This document shows positions 46,179-57,898 of a stretch of 64,000 nt of DNA, piece after piece; position 1 is the stretch's first letter, and every line of letters starts with the position of its first letter. Position numbers and translations under genes: made by a program. Location: positions 9,501,501 to 9,565,500 of the forward strand of contig NC_052619.1 in NCBI RefSeq assembly GCF_016545825.1, written 5' to 3'. The notes beneath the pieces were generated by a model. It was not told where the DNA came from, ran no database searches, and worked only from the letters and a program-made list of their open reading frames with translations. This DNA is from Eucalyptus grandis. Lineage: Eukaryota > Streptophyta > Magnoliopsida > Myrtales > Myrtaceae.

Positions 46179-48833
46179 AGGTAAGTCCCGGTTCCCTCAA
46201 CTTCCCCCATTAAATTTGATCTTCATGAATCATCTGGTTTTGTAACTTAATTGGTCAAAATGGGTTTCGCAGCACACGAAATGCAATGTGATGAACATCA
46301 GTGCAAACATTTAATCCCTGTATCAAACATTTTGTGATTACCGTGTGAATTACTTTAGTTTGGCATTGCAGTGTGGTTGACATCAATGCTATTGGAAATG
46401 ATCTGACTTGATGACTAAGTCGTGAAGGAATTGTAGCAGTTCCACGATCAACGCTGTTAGGATTTCTTTCCTTTGATAGTGTTGTCCTATGTGATATGAT
46501 GAAATACGGTTGTACATTTCCTATGAAATTTTGGTCGAATCATTTCTTTTTCCCTTATCTAGTTGTGGAATAATTGAGATTATTTTCGGCGTAGCAATAT
46601 TTGTGGGTTTTTACTTTTTAACAGCCAAAATTCCAGTGAAGCTTCCAGTCACGGAAGGACAAAAAGATGTTAAGACAGACAGTGTCACTTATGTTGTTGC
46701 TTAATTCTATTTGTGAATAACTCCAATGTTATTGACAAAAGACATAAGTCACATTTATACAGACGATAAATGGACTCTCGCAATAATACCATACTCAATG
46801 CTAATTAAAATCGGTTTTACTAGTTGATAATGACTCTACAGAGGAATGTTGGTATACTTGATAGTAGTGAAACCATTAATCTATCCTCAATGCACAAGTC
46901 ATACTAGATTATCCGATTGAACATTATTTATGATTCACACCACTCTTATTTTTCAACTCTGATTTAGGATATTAGCATAGCTTTACAGATAATGTCCATT
47001 CATTGTTATGATGTGATTCCTAGCTTATTTTTCACAGGTATGCCTCTATTAGAAGCGGAAAGACGACAAGGGAAAGTAAGGGAAGTAGGGGAAGCAATGA
47101 CTTTAGAGAGGGTTATGACATGAACAATTTAATTTTTCAACTACTCATATTTAGGGGTATAGTTTTATTGTTAGTGTCTATTCATTGTTATGATGTGGTT
47201 CCTAGCTTACCCTTCAATTTTTAGAATTATGACGTCCTTCTCGATTCTATGATATATGCTCTTCTTGAAAGAATTCTGAGTTTTAGGGGATATGTGGAAG
47301 CTATAAGGGAAATTTAGCGGCAGGTTCACTCCATTTCCTCCATCTTGTTCTCAAGGCTAGCTCAGTTTTTCAATTAGCTAGCTTTACTATTTCCTAGAGT
47401 TATGGAATAAATGTAGGCCGAGACCGATGCTTTTATCTCCATCTATTTCTAGCGAAGTCACAATTGCCGGTCTTCCATTGGGTTCTGATGGAGGTGAAAG
47501 TATGTTTGATGTGCATTAGATGCTATGATTAGCAGATTTAAGCAAATTCATGAAGTGATTTTAATGCTGAAGGGGTCCATGTGCTGCGTTAGACTAGAAG
47601 GAGGGTGCACACAACTCATCCACATATGTTAATCGAGGAATTTGTAATGATTTCCGCAATTTTTTCTTCCGGCAAGTTCTTATTCCCTTTTGCTAAGGTG
47701 GTGACGTCGAACTTGCCATATATCTCACATGTATTCAATAGATTCGATATGGCGGTGCCATGCCTGGAAAAAGAAAGGCAAAAATGGGGGGAGAGAGAGA
47801 GAATGTTTAGGAGAGAGAGTGTGCAGCGACATGGGCGACGTTGCTGGCGTGTCGTCACAAGCAAGGCTTATAAGGCCCTCCTCTCCTCTAAGCCTGCGGG
47901 AGGGTCCACGGCCCTTAGTGGCAAAGATGGGCTGGCGCCTGGCGGCACCGCCCGTATCACTGCAAACCTCACCACTAGGCAAAGGCAAATATTAGTTTCT
48001 TCCTTTTTTTGGTCTTTTTTTCTGAATGAAAAAAAAAAAAAAAACGAAACTTGACCTTTGTTTTTCTTCAATTTTTAATTTTTCTTGGGACATGGCACCC
48101 CATGTTAAATCGTGAAGGATTATCTACAAGAAGAATCGATACAGTGCCTGAGTAGCACGAAAGAGAAAGGGACTGGCCATTCAAACAAAGACTAATTTGA
48201 CTCCCATCGAGAGTGGGATCGCCTTCACGAGCCCGGATGCGTAATCCTTTGCTGCTTTGCTGCTCTTAGCTTTTGGATGTCCCGAGGGCGTTCCCAACAA
48301 GGATAGTATGCGGGGATTGACAGACGAGTCACTTCAGCAACGCTCTCGAGCTAGTACTGGAAAAGCATGACCGGGAAGTATCTCACCCGCAAGTCGAAGC
48401 TGACTATTTCTACGACCTCCAAACATAAGCGAGTGTATCGAATGGAGATAAGAGACGTCCAGCACTTCAATTTAATCAAGGTGCCAGGTAGGGGTGTCGC
48501 CAACTCATATTTTATCTCAATGGGTTGCATATGGATCATAGGTTTCTAAGACCCCCCTAAAATTGAATCAAAAAAATGAGACTGATTTATATGGATAAAA
48601 AATGAGTCAGAACCTATGACCCATTCTAACTCATTTTCGGCTCACGTAACACATTAAGTAGCTCACTTAATAGAAGTGCATGTAAAACGTCTAACCCATT
48701 TTTCTCCTCATTGTGCATGCACTAATTATAGTCTTGACTTTTGGGGTCTAAAAGAACCAAATCTGAGAAGCAGTACTTATTTATGGGTCTTCTCCATACC
48801 ACTAGTCTGATAAATTGGTTTGCCTTACTAGAT
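46179..48833. other. unassigned sequence
   Basis: No gene with a recognised domain. The 149-codon frame at 47605-48054 is interrupted by nothing but has no familiar motif. A short segment near 46476-46590 belongs to the dispersed repeat also seen at 24195. From 48486 (TAGGGGTGTCGCCAAC, then several ATGGGTT- and GACCCATT-like motifs to about 48710) there may be a small decayed hAT-like element, but I could not fix its ends. Confidence 0.35.
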
Positions 48834-48931
48834 CTTAATAATTAGGGAAGGAAGTACCAGTCACATATTAAGCCGCAGATCTCTTAATAATTAGGGAAGG
48901 AAGCACCAGTCACATATTAGGCCGTAGATCT
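48834..48931 (+). repeat. 49-bp tandem duplication
   Basis: Two adjacent units starting CTTAATAATTAGGGAAGGAA, differing at a few bases, the second running into a further partial GCCGTAGATCTCT. Confidence 0.85.
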
Positions 48932-48952
48932 CTCATGTTTAACCTAACTCTG

Positions 48953-48955
<3 letters not shown>

Positions 48956-48987
<32 letters not shown>
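48956..48987 (+). repeat. poly(T) run of about 32 bp
   Basis: Uninterrupted T run, followed some 60 bp later by a short TTTTG tandem repeat at about 49046-49070. It may be the 3' tail of an old retroposon in inverse orientation. Confidence 0.85.
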
Positions 48988-48988
<1 letters not shown>

Positions 48989-49044
48989 GGGGTGGAGGAT
49001 GTGGTTTACATGAGGCTCTTAATGAAATTATATCGAGGGAACTG

Positions 49045-49075
<31 letters not shown>

Positions 49076-49770
49076 TGTTTTGTTTTTTTCGAGTGGATTC
49101 TTTTCCACACAAGGTTGGTCCTGCTCAGCATGAGGGAAATGGCATCACCAGAACAGCCGACCATCTTGAACTACCTCCATCATAATATAGTAAATACGGG
49201 TACAAACCCTATGTAAGATCCCTTTGTTTTGCTACATATTGAGCAAGCTTACAATGCTAGAGACGAATAATATCTGCTTATTTTTTAATTATGCATCATT
49301 TTCACATCTGCTCTATGGTAAAAAACTGGCTCTCGCTTGATTTTCCCGGTTGTACCATGTCTAGAGCTTTGGGATTCCCCTCATGTTTTCTTACGCAATT
49401 CTGTAGCTATTCATCTAAAGACAGTGTTAAATTGATGTTGATTCGACATTTTCCACAGTTAGGGTAGTAACTGTAATTGCTCATCTTGACTGTTTTACTC
49501 ATATCAATTAAAATAATTTCCAATTTGTCATTGAGCCACAAGAAAAACATTTCTCTACAAAGGCCACTTGAGAATTTATTAAATGATGATGCGACGACAT
49601 GCTCGGCCAAATGATTAATAAAGGTTACCAACTAACCTTCTCGGTGGTTTGTTTATGATATCATGTTTAACATAACTTATAATAGAAAGACCAACTGAAT
49701 CATGTTTCCAAACTATCTGCTGTAGTAACGCAATGTCACTGCACACAAATCTCGAAATGTGAAGTTTATA
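48988..49770. other. gene-free sequence
   Basis: AT-rich; open frames of up to 93 codons have no recognisable domain. Confidence 0.4.
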
Positions 49771-49780
49771 CTAGATGTTA

Positions 49781-50813
49781 GGGATAATTACCAAAAAAGT
49801 CATAAACTTATTGTAATTGTGCCAATTCAGTCCTAAACTTCTTTTTTTTTGGCCAATTTAGTCCTAAACCTTTTACTTTTGTTCCAGTTCAGTCCATCCG
49901 GCCAAAATTGGTCGGCTAGTGCTTGACGTGGCAGCCGGCGGTGTCGGCGAGCTTTTTTAATAATATTTTATTTTAAAAAAAAAATTATTAATTTTTCCCT
50001 CCTCCATCCTCCTTCCTTGGGCTCCGGCGACCGGCCAGCCTGGCCGGTCGTCGGACTAAGGCGATCCGGTAGGGCGAGGAGGCCTCGCGCGACGCGACGG
50101 CGAGCCCCCTTCGCGAGTCGCGTCGGCGAGCCCCTCGCCGTCGCGCGAGGGCTTGCCTCACCCCGCCGTCATTGGGCGCGAGCTTGCCTCACGGTCGCAG
50201 GGCGAGGCGAGCCCTCGCCGAGATCGGCAAGGGGGCTCGCCGTTGCGTCTGGCGAGGGCTCGCCTTGCCCAGCAACCGCGAGTCGAGCCCTCGCCAGATC
50301 CGGCGAGGGGGCTCGCCATCGCCTCCCGGCGAGGGCTCGCCTCGCCCGACGATCCGCGAGGCGAGCTCGCGCAGACGACGACGGCGAGCCCCCTCGCTAG
50401 ATCCGGCGAGGGCTCGACTCGCGGTTGCTGGGTGAGGCGAGCCCTCGCCAGATCCGGCGAGGGGGGCTCGCCGTCGCGTCTGGTGAGGCCTCCTCGCCAG
50501 ATTCGACGGGGGCTCGCCCCGCCGGATCGCCTCAGTCCGGCGACCGGCTAGCCTGGCCGGTCGCCGGAGCCTAAGGAAGGAGGAAGAGAGAGGAGAGAGA
50601 AAAAAAAAAAAAAGGAAAAAGGAAAAAAAATATTATTAAAAAAATCATGCCGACGCCGACCGGCTGCCACGTCGGCGCCGGCCCGCCAATTTTGGCCGGA
50701 TGGACTGAACTGGAACAAAAGTAAAAAGTTTAGGACTAAATTGGCCAAAAAAAAAGTTTAGGACTGAATTGGCACAATTACAATAGGTTTAGGACTTTTT
50801 TGGTATTTCTCCC
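49781..50813. mobile_element. Mutator-like non-autonomous TIR element with 10-bp target duplication
   Basis: Perfect direct repeats CTAGATGTTA flank it at 49771-49780 and 50814-50823. Long terminal inverted repeats of about 150 bp run from GGGATAATTACCAAAAAAGT at the left and, inverted at the right, GGGAGAAATACCAAAAAAGT. Further in they share sequence of the type TTTAGTCCTAAACC and GTTCCAGTTCAGTCCATCCG. A 9-11 bp duplication with long TIRs is the usual signature of Mutator-like elements. No transposase frame. The inside is an AT-rich arm, a pyrimidine tract, a GC-rich self-complementary block (50025-50575), a purine tract and an AT-rich arm. Confidence 0.85.
50025..50575. repeat. GC-rich GCGAG/CTCGCC block inside the Mutator-like element
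   Basis: About 550 bp dominated by CTCGCCAGATCCGGCGAG and variants, bounded on both sides by CCGGCGACCGGCCAGCC and its complement, so the whole block is itself an inverted repeat. All frames are open by composition. Confidence 0.85.
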
Positions 50814-50823
50814 CTAGATGTTA

Positions 50824-51250
50824 TGTTTCATCTCTTTTGGAGATTGAGTTCTTTTGATAAGTTTGGACTCTTCCTTGTTCAAATTGAAGGATGCTAGTTA
50901 TTCTTGGTATCTACACACAATATCCTTGTTTCAACACGATTTTGGTGATTAAGAAAGTAATTCTTTCTAATTGTTCACTTAAGAGGACCTGAGTAAACTC
51001 TTGGTCATGCGGATTTTAAAGTTGACAACTAGTCAGTCACATATTGACTTTGGAAAAGGACAGTTACCATTTGGAGGTAATAGCACACTTACGAAATTGG
51101 CAACAAAGAGAGAGCTAATATTGTACCCCATAATACAATAATGTATGTCTAGATCTTTGGCTCATGCGCAAGGGATAATCTAGAACAGTTTCATCAAGAG
51201 ATTTTTTTACTTAATGATTTGACGAATCATCGCTTAATATTTATTCATAA
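50824..51250. other. spacer between two Mutator-like elements
   Basis: AT-rich; nothing recognised. Confidence 0.4.
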
Positions 51251-51259
51251 CATAGCATA

Positions 51260-51670
51260 CAAAAAAAGTACCAAAGAAGTCCTAAACCTATAAGATTAGT
51301 ATTAATTTAATACTAAACCTTTTAATTTGACCAATTTAATCTTAAATCTTTTCACAATAGTACTAATGTAGTCCATGCAGTCCATTTAGGCCGGAAATCA
51401 CTGACGTAAATGCTGACCATCTTATCGGCACTAACGTAGAACTTTTTAATAATTTTTACTATTTATTTTGAATTTTCTTCTTTTTTCTTTCTTTTTTCCT
51501 TTTTGGTTTTTATTTTTGCTAGTGGCTGGCCGTCGACCATAGGCGAGGGTTAGCCTCGCCGGATCATGCCTGGACAAGCGGCGGTGAGGCCCGCCCCGCT
51601 AGATCGAGTGAGGGCGAGGCCAAGCAAGCCTTGCCATGTGAGAGCAGACCAAGAGGAGGGGGTTGTCCGA

Positions 51671-51731
<61 letters not shown>

Positions 51732-52412
51732 TTGAGGGATAGCATAGTTGGAGAGAAGGGAGGAGAGGGCCAAGACGAGGGTAGTGTTTGGGGCGAAGCG
51801 TAGAGAGAGGGCAATCCTGGACTCACGGAATAGGTGGAGCAACTGCTTGGAGACCAGAGGCACCCAAGAAGACGACATTGATTGGGATGACAACAACAGA
51901 CAAATGAAGATTTCTTGGAGAAGCTCAACACAAAAAAACATTATCCATGTTTCCGAAACTCTCGATTCTCACCTCTCTCTGTTTCTCCATCGTTTCTTCT
52001 TTTTCTTCTTCTTCAGTTGGGTTTGTCGTGCTTTGTCTGCAGGATGGTTTTCGAGCAAAGAATTTTTGAGGCTGCAAGAATCCTTGCTAGATCTGGGAAG
52101 GGTGCCTAGCCAGCACTAACCCTCGCCCACCATGGTTTGTGACCCCGGCCACCCACAAAAAGAAAAGGGTAAAAAATAAGAAGAAAACATTCAAAAAAAC
52201 ATTATAAATTATAAAGAAATATGTACATTTCAACATCAACTTTGCCATGTAGAATTGCTAACATCCACGTTAGCAATTTTCAGTTTAGATTAAACGAATG
52301 ATTGATTTGGTACCAATGTGAAAGTATTTAGGACTAAATTGACCTAATTAAAATGTTTAGGATTAAATTTGTATTAATGTCATAGGTTTAGAAATTTTTT
52401 GATATTTTTCCC
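51260..52412. mobile_element. diverged Mutator-like TIR element
   Basis: The left arm has AAGTACCAAAGAAGTCCTAA and CTAAACCTTTTAATTTGACC; the right arm carries the inverted counterparts (GGTCAATTTAGTCCTAAATA when reversed), ending TTTTTGATATTTTTCCC. Flanks CATAGCATA (51251-51259) and CATAGAAAG (52413-52421) may be a decayed 9-bp duplication. The interior repeats the plan of the element at 49781: T-rich tract, GGCTGGCCGTCGACC, GCGAGG/CTCGCC sequence (51535-51640), then a long (GA)n and a purine tract. No transposase. Confidence 0.65.
51673..51727 (+). repeat. (GA)27 microsatellite
   Basis: Dinucleotide run of about 55 bp inside the TIR element. It produces false poly-Ser/Leu frames on the other strand. 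Confidence 0.95.
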
Positions 52413-52421
52413 CATAGAAAG

Positions 52422-53113
52422 TAAGCAAGGTATCAACGTCTGTGAAGATGCTCGCTGGATAGATCAATTATTCAACCAGAAGGAAAATTGTGTTCGTGTC
52501 CGTGGTTTCCAGAAGCGGATTTTCACAACAAAAAGGGGAAAAAACAACATTTTAACCGATTATTATATTACTATTAAAAAAATGAATATGTGCAATTAAA
52601 ACGTCATCGGATGCGTCATATAACCTCCTAGCATAGCCTTAAACAAGCAGTTTAAATAATCAAATATTAATGCTTTTGATGATTATTTTGACACGAAGTG
52701 TAGAAGAAATAAATCGAAGAAAAGTTATATACATGTATTTATAGTATAATGTATGGACAAAGGAAGGTAATAATGAAAATTACAGTATCAATTGTAATCA
52801 CAAATTGATTCAATCAATAACCCCAAATTCTAGATTGTATCTTTGATATCAAGGCATATCTTCAACATATTTATCTTTCAGGCTCATAAAAGAAGTTTTT
52901 TATTTCTATTTTTGTTGTCACATTTTAGGAGGTCCCTAGTCACGAGTTGCCAAAGAGCAAATACTGAGGATTCTTATCAGTCAACGATATTAATGCAATG
53001 TCTTAACTGTTTTTTGTTACTCGTGTTGTTATCTGTGCTTTTGATCCAAAGATTTTCTAAATGAAGATCCCAAGCAAAATCGAAACTTATAACTGAATTG
53101 TTCTATATCCATC

Positions 53114-53173
<60 letters not shown>

Positions 53174-54063
53174 AATAACTTCAATGAGGATCAATTGAAA
53201 AGAGCCAGCTTTGATTTATAAGCTGATTAGCAGGATCTATCAATGAACTTTGTTGTATTATATGGAAATTCTATTTTAATCTCCACAATTATAGCTAATG
53301 ATATCTATTAACTTGAGAAAAACTATAGTAATGGATAATAACGACCATGGTTTTGCTAAAAAGAATTTATACGAAAACATTTTTTAAAATTTCCAATGTC
53401 TACAGTTCCAATTCCACATGTTGAGAGATGGAAGATGATTATGTAGCAAGCAAAAACATTTTTTTTCCCATTTGATAGAACAACATTATTGATGAGACCT
53501 ATGAATTCATCAAGTGGTTCTATTATGGGAAGAGATGACAGTGTTATTCATAGATCTAGCACAAGTATGAGACAGTGATTCTAATATTAAAGTTGACAAT
53601 GAATAAGTAAACGTCCCTGTGTTTTTGAGAATTCCAATATTGCATCTTTAGTCTTTGCATGTGTTGATTAACCACGAAACAAGTGAGTTTCTAATCAAGG
53701 CATGTCAGTCCATCGCTAATTGAAAAATTACAATACTACTTTCTTTCACATCATCCAAGAAAAAGAAGCACCTACTCCTTATTTTCTTTGTATTTTTGCC
53801 AAAAGCGATATTATACAATTCAAAATAATCTTTCTTTGTTACCAATTTCATCTTTCGTAAAAAATGAAGAATCTTATACAATGAAGTAGAACATCTTTTT
53901 CCTTTTTGTCTTCACAATTTAACAAGGTGAGACTAACAAAATATTGGCCTTGAAAATAAAATAGAATGCTAGACGCACTTGAAAGGATTTTGATACAGTT
54001 TAGGGTACAAAAGATTCAAAACGATCCTCTTTTATGCTACTAAAACTGATTCTTAGAGACTAG
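52422..54063. other. gene-free AT-rich sequence with a (CA)n microsatellite
   Basis: No gene or named repeat other than the dinucleotide run at 53121-53167. Confidence 0.45.
53121..53167 (+). repeat. (AC)23 microsatellite
   Basis: Near-perfect dinucleotide run followed by ATATATAA. Confidence 0.95.
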
Positions 54064-54434
54064 TGTCACGGTCACGAGGTTCCTGCAACTAAAGGCTTGT
54101 GCATTTTCGAGGAAGACTTGAGATTGCTAGGGTTTCCCACAAAAGAGCTTCCAGAACATTCTAAGGGAGGGTGATACGGTAATTGCAGCGAGGTCTAGAA
54201 CTCTCTTGCCATTAGTGTCACTAGTTGGTAGGTTGGGTGGTACGATCTCGTCCACCGAATGAAATCTCGATCAATGGTTGTAATCTGAGAGCCTCAAGTA
54301 TAAAAAGGGTGCCCTTGTCCTCATTTTATCTATTCAACCATTCAGTAATAAAAGGCTCATTTTTCTCTTTATCTCTTTTACAGCTTCACTCTGTGAAAGA
54401 TATCCATAAATAATTTCGACACCATGTTTTGACA
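54064..54434 (+). mobile_element. possible short solo LTR
   Basis: A stretch from TGTCACGGTCACGAGG to CATGTTTTGACA with a TATA-like GTATAAAAAGGG (54298-54309) and, about 50 bp later, AATAAAAGG (54346), spaced like the promoter and polyadenylation signal of an LTR. No target duplication and no internal region seen. Tentative. Confidence 0.3.
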
Positions 54435-54476
54435 CCTTAATTACAACAATCGCAATTTTTGCATGATACCAAACCT

Positions 54477-54623
54477 TCATCGAAGCTCTGAGCTAAGATT
54501 GAAGGCATCACCACATTTGAATCTAGCTTTGTGGTGGACGGCTTTGGTGTGGTGCCCCAATCCATCATTCGTGAATTTCTTCCCGCAGTCGGAGTAAGTG
54601 CATGTCTCCGTGGTCTTCGGCAT
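54477..54623 (-). pseudogene. zinc-finger relic with intact start and first finger, 48 aa
   Basis: The frame runs from an ATG (MPKTTETCTYSDCGKKF) to an early TGA. The first finger is complete, C-x4-C-x11-H-x4-H at residues 8-30, the same unusual spacing as in the gene at 28033. The second finger has lost its second cysteine through a small deletion relative to the relic at 19631 (KCGDAF against KCEWCGATF) and stops at SSELR where the relative continues. It is a truncated gene; whether a 48-aa product is made is unknown. The start codon lies in the loop between two 20-bp inverted repeats. Confidence 0.65.
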
Positions 54624-54661
54624 AATTGAGGAGAAAAGAATCACGGAGACATGCACTTACT
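54593..54661. repeat. perfect 20-bp inverted repeat between the zinc-finger and AP2 relics
   Basis: AGTAAGTGCATGTCTCCGTG at 54593-54612 is the exact reverse complement of 54642-54661, with a 29-bp loop. The left arm encodes zinc-finger residues TETCTY on the minus strand; the right arm abuts the AP2 frame on the plus strand. Confidence 0.95.
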
Positions 54662-54919
54662 TCGGGAGTGAGGCGGATTCGGTCGGGGAAATGGGTTGCA
54701 AGAATTCAAAACAAGGTGTTATGTCAAACCTTCGGCACCTACAACACGGCTGAGGAGGTAGCGCTCGCCTACGACGAGGCGGCGAGAAAGTTGTGGGAAA
54801 AGGAGGCCATCACTAACTTCCTCACCGATTCGCCGCCTCGACGTTACCGAGAGAATTATTTGATTTCCGATACTCGGAATTATTTGCCAATATGGATGAA
54901 CTCTCGTATACGAACGTAA
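54644..54919 (+). pseudogene. AP2/ERF-domain relic, plus strand
   Basis: Frame with GVRRIRSGKWVARIQNK, then FGTYNTAEEVALAYDEAARK, LWEKEAITNF and a short tail to a TAA at 54917-54919. This is most of an AP2/ERF domain (GVR start, WVAxI strand, TAEEAAxAYDxAA helix, final NF). It lacks the usual YRG start, and no in-frame ATG precedes the domain; an in-frame TAA lies upstream in the loop of the inverted repeat. The partner at 18176-18521 is more damaged. I call it a 5'-truncated pseudogene. Confidence 0.7.
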
Positions 54920-55190
54920 AAGATTATTTTGCCAGCGTTGAGGAGGTGGTGGAGTCGATCCAATGAAAAAAGTCGGCCATGTCTTTTTTTTTTTTTTTCA
55001 GTAAAAGGGCAACTTAATGAATGTGATATCCAAACATTGTTGGAAAGTTGATCGCTTAATATGGAAAAGTGCAAATGGTCCATTTCATTGTCTGTTTTTT
55101 TTCCCCCTAGTCTTTCCATTGAATAAGTTGTCTCGATTTCCATATTGAAATACAATAGGATATTAATGAACTAAGTGATGTGATTTGGTA
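54920..55190 (-). repeat. segmental duplication copy B, AP2 3' flank (shortened)
   Basis: The reverse complement matches about 17997-18150 and then jumps to 16995-17135, so about 850 bp present in copy A is missing here. Landmarks are GGTGGTGGAGTCGATCCAAT and GATCGCTTAATATGGAAAAG. At about 55290-55370 lies an isolated TIR-like piece of the Mutator family (GACTGAATT, then AATTACAATAAGTTAAGGA). Confidence 0.75.
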
Positions 55191-55708
55191 TGTTTTACAA
55201 GTGGTTGGGAAAATAATACGCCGAAAATATAAAGATGAAGTCAGCCCTAAGATGGATGGCTAAAAAAACACAACTCAAACCGTTTGAGAAAAGGTTTAGG
55301 ACTTGAATGATTAAAAAAAAAGACTGAATTAATATAATTACAATAAGTTAAGGATATTTTTGGTAATTTTTCTTGAAAAACTCGAACCATTTGGAAAGGG
55401 TAAAGGTAGAGAGGATGGAAATTCATATGCTTACAGGATGGATTAATGAGATGGAGAAAATGTACGTGGTGGAGGGAGAAACTATGTAAAATAGCAATAA
55501 GAAGAACTGGAGAGATGTTACTTCGTGCATTCTCCAAAAAAGTCGCGGTAATTTACATTCGGGAAGTCCTCCGTCTACAACCCCGTGAGGGGCGATCCAA
55601 GCACAACTTTGGTTGACAAAGCATGCAGCAGAGATTCGTAAAAGCTGTACGATGGCATGGTCATACTACGGCATTCGTAGTTTCATGTTATGTCGTTTGG
55701 GTCATAAA

Positions 55709-56986
55709 TACTAGCATGTTGGGCTTGCAAATATCAACGTTTGGGGCCTTGCAGCAGCAACCATGGTAAATTCCCCCAACCAATCTGGCGTGCAGTCTAA
55801 TGAAGCCAATGAACAAAAGCACAATTATGCAAAGGGCAATTTGGGAGCAACATTTCTCAAATCATTCTAGCAATGTCAACTTTGACACAAAAGTCAGTCG
55901 ACTGCTAGCTTTGTAGATAAATTTATATCTTCTACTGTCTAATGACATAGAATTTTGAATATTTGATTGAGGGGCGCTTGAAACATATGGCCTTCTCCTA
56001 GTATTGCGCTGTAAAATATTCATGAATAGGTATAATTGTCCCAAGTCCTAAACTTATATGGTAAAAAAATCAATTCAGTCATAAACTTTTCAACTTAGTC
56101 AATATATTTCTAAGCTTTTTTTTTTTATTGGTTACAAAAACGAATAAAAGAAAAATGATTTTCATCGTCCATGAAATGTTTTGTACATAAATTGTTGTCG
56201 ATAATGAGAACATCCTTCAATATAATCATAAGGGATCATTTTTAGAAGAAATCATTCATTTTCCGCAAAACAAACAGAGATTATATTAGGTAAATTGAAA
56301 AGTTTATGACTAAATTGACAACGGTAAAATATAATTTAGGACTTTCTGGTTAATGAGAACATGGGTGACGAGTTGCATTAGTTAACATTGAGCCGTATTT
56401 AATTTTTTTTTAAATCAGCCTTTTTATTTACTGCTTGCGCACCCTCTCACGATGGCCTGCGCCAAGCTAGAAGATGTAGGGATAATACAAATTTGGATGC
56501 ATTTTGAGGCTCTAATTAATTATTACACATAATATATTCAAAAATACGTCTATGGCATATTTATTTATTTTCTGCTTTTTACACGTTGTTAAGTCCTTTA
56601 AAGTTTAAATCAGTTCTATGATATAGCCGTAAGTTGGGCAAAATGGATATTTCCACCTCTGGGTTGTAGCACATGGAGGAGCGGTTTCACCGCTAATGGT
56701 CCCTATTAGAGAGAAACGTCAGGTTCAAATGAAAGCTGTAGTGCAGTGAGATCCTCGGTCAAATGGACATGGACCGTCCATAGGGTGGATATTCGATCAA
56801 ATTGTACATGGGTCGCCTCCTTAAATGGGCAGTCAAGTTGCAAAAATAAAGAAATAAATCAGTAAAAGAAAATGACATAAAGATTGAAACAAAGGCTTTT
56901 GACAAGCGAAATCCTCACTCAGATAAACGTGAACCAAGCATGTTATAGACAAATATTCCATCAAGCTGCATATGGATCACCTCCTT
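55709..56986 (-). repeat. segmental duplication copy B (inverted copy of 14326-15842)
   Basis: Landmarks in reverse complement: ATATGCAGCTTGATGGAATA, ACTTTAAAGGACTTAACAAC and CCAACATGCTAGTA. It lacks the insertion of about 245 bp found in copy A. Non-coding as far as can be seen. Confidence 0.8.
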
Positions 56987-57094
56987 AGGCACAATCGAGT
57001 TGCAAGGATAAAGGAAATAAAATGGTTTAAAAAAAATAAAATAAAAAAATTTATCAAGTTTATTTTTTACCATTTGAGAAAAGAAAAAATCTTT

Positions 57095-57379
57095 TGAATT
57101 TTTTGTTTCACATAAAACAACTTTCACGAAAACATTTTCCGGATTTTCCAGTATTTATTTCACGAAAAATGAACTAGTTGTAGAAAACATTTTTCATAAG
57201 TGGAGTCTTCTAAAATAGGGAAAAATGTTTTTCACTATTCAAGTTGAGAAAAATATCTTCCTCACTCACCTTCTCTTATCTCACATTCATGTTAACCTTC
57301 TTATTTTCCTTTTCTTCTTCTTTTGTCTTCCATTTAAAAACAAAAATTTAATTACTTTTATTTTTCTTTTTATTTGTCT

Positions 57380-57412
<33 letters not shown>

Positions 57413-57898
57413 TTTTTTTTGTACTTCTATCTTGGCCAATCATTGACCACGATGACGACTAGCAATCGACGAGATGCGAGCCTTGAACTCACTAGCCATG
57501 GGCGAGCTCGAGGCTCACTTGATTGTCGACAAGCGAGGTGAGCGATGAGCTCGAGCTTGTCGAAATCTAGCGAGCCTCGAGCTCGCCGGCCATTGCCATA
57601 GCTAGCAAGCGACCAAAGAAGAAGATAAACATAAAGAAAAAGAAAAAGAAAAATAATTTAAAAACCAAAATTTAAAAAATGAATAATTAAAATATCAAGT
57701 TTGCAAAATAAAATTATAAAAATTATTGAAAAAGGTTCATAAAGGAAAATAATTTTTTTATTGAAAAATGGGAAATATTTTCCACTTTATTTTCAAATTT
57801 TAGCATAACACTGAAAAATAATTATATTTTTCTGAAAATTGGTTTTTTTGGAAATATTTTCGAGAAACATTTCATTTTTCACGAAACAAATAGAGCCT
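57095..57898. mobile_element. TIR element with TTTCACGAAAA-type ends and GCGAG core
   Basis: The arms are full of AAAACATTTTCC, TTTCACGAAAAATGAA and their inverse; the right end, reversed, reads GGCTCTATTTGTTTCGTGAA. Between them are a (CT)n and poly(T) tract (57381-57420), a GCGAG/CTCGAG/CTCGCC block (57450-57605) and an AAGAAAAAGAAAAAG purine tract. No coding capacity. Boundaries are approximate and no target duplication was found. Confidence 0.55.

Noticed and set aside
47605..48054. 149-codon plus-strand frame
   Set aside because: No recognisable motif, a poly(A)-encoded Lys run at its end, and competing open frames on the other strand. Not enough to call a gene.
50017..50551. Overlapping plus-strand ORFs of 87-132 codons
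   Set aside because: Same explanation: GC-rich self-complementary core of a Mutator-like element, with no domain.
51564..51941. Minus-strand ORFs of 110-125 codons with long Ser-Leu runs
   Set aside because: The runs are the translation of a (GA)n microsatellite; the rest shows no domain.
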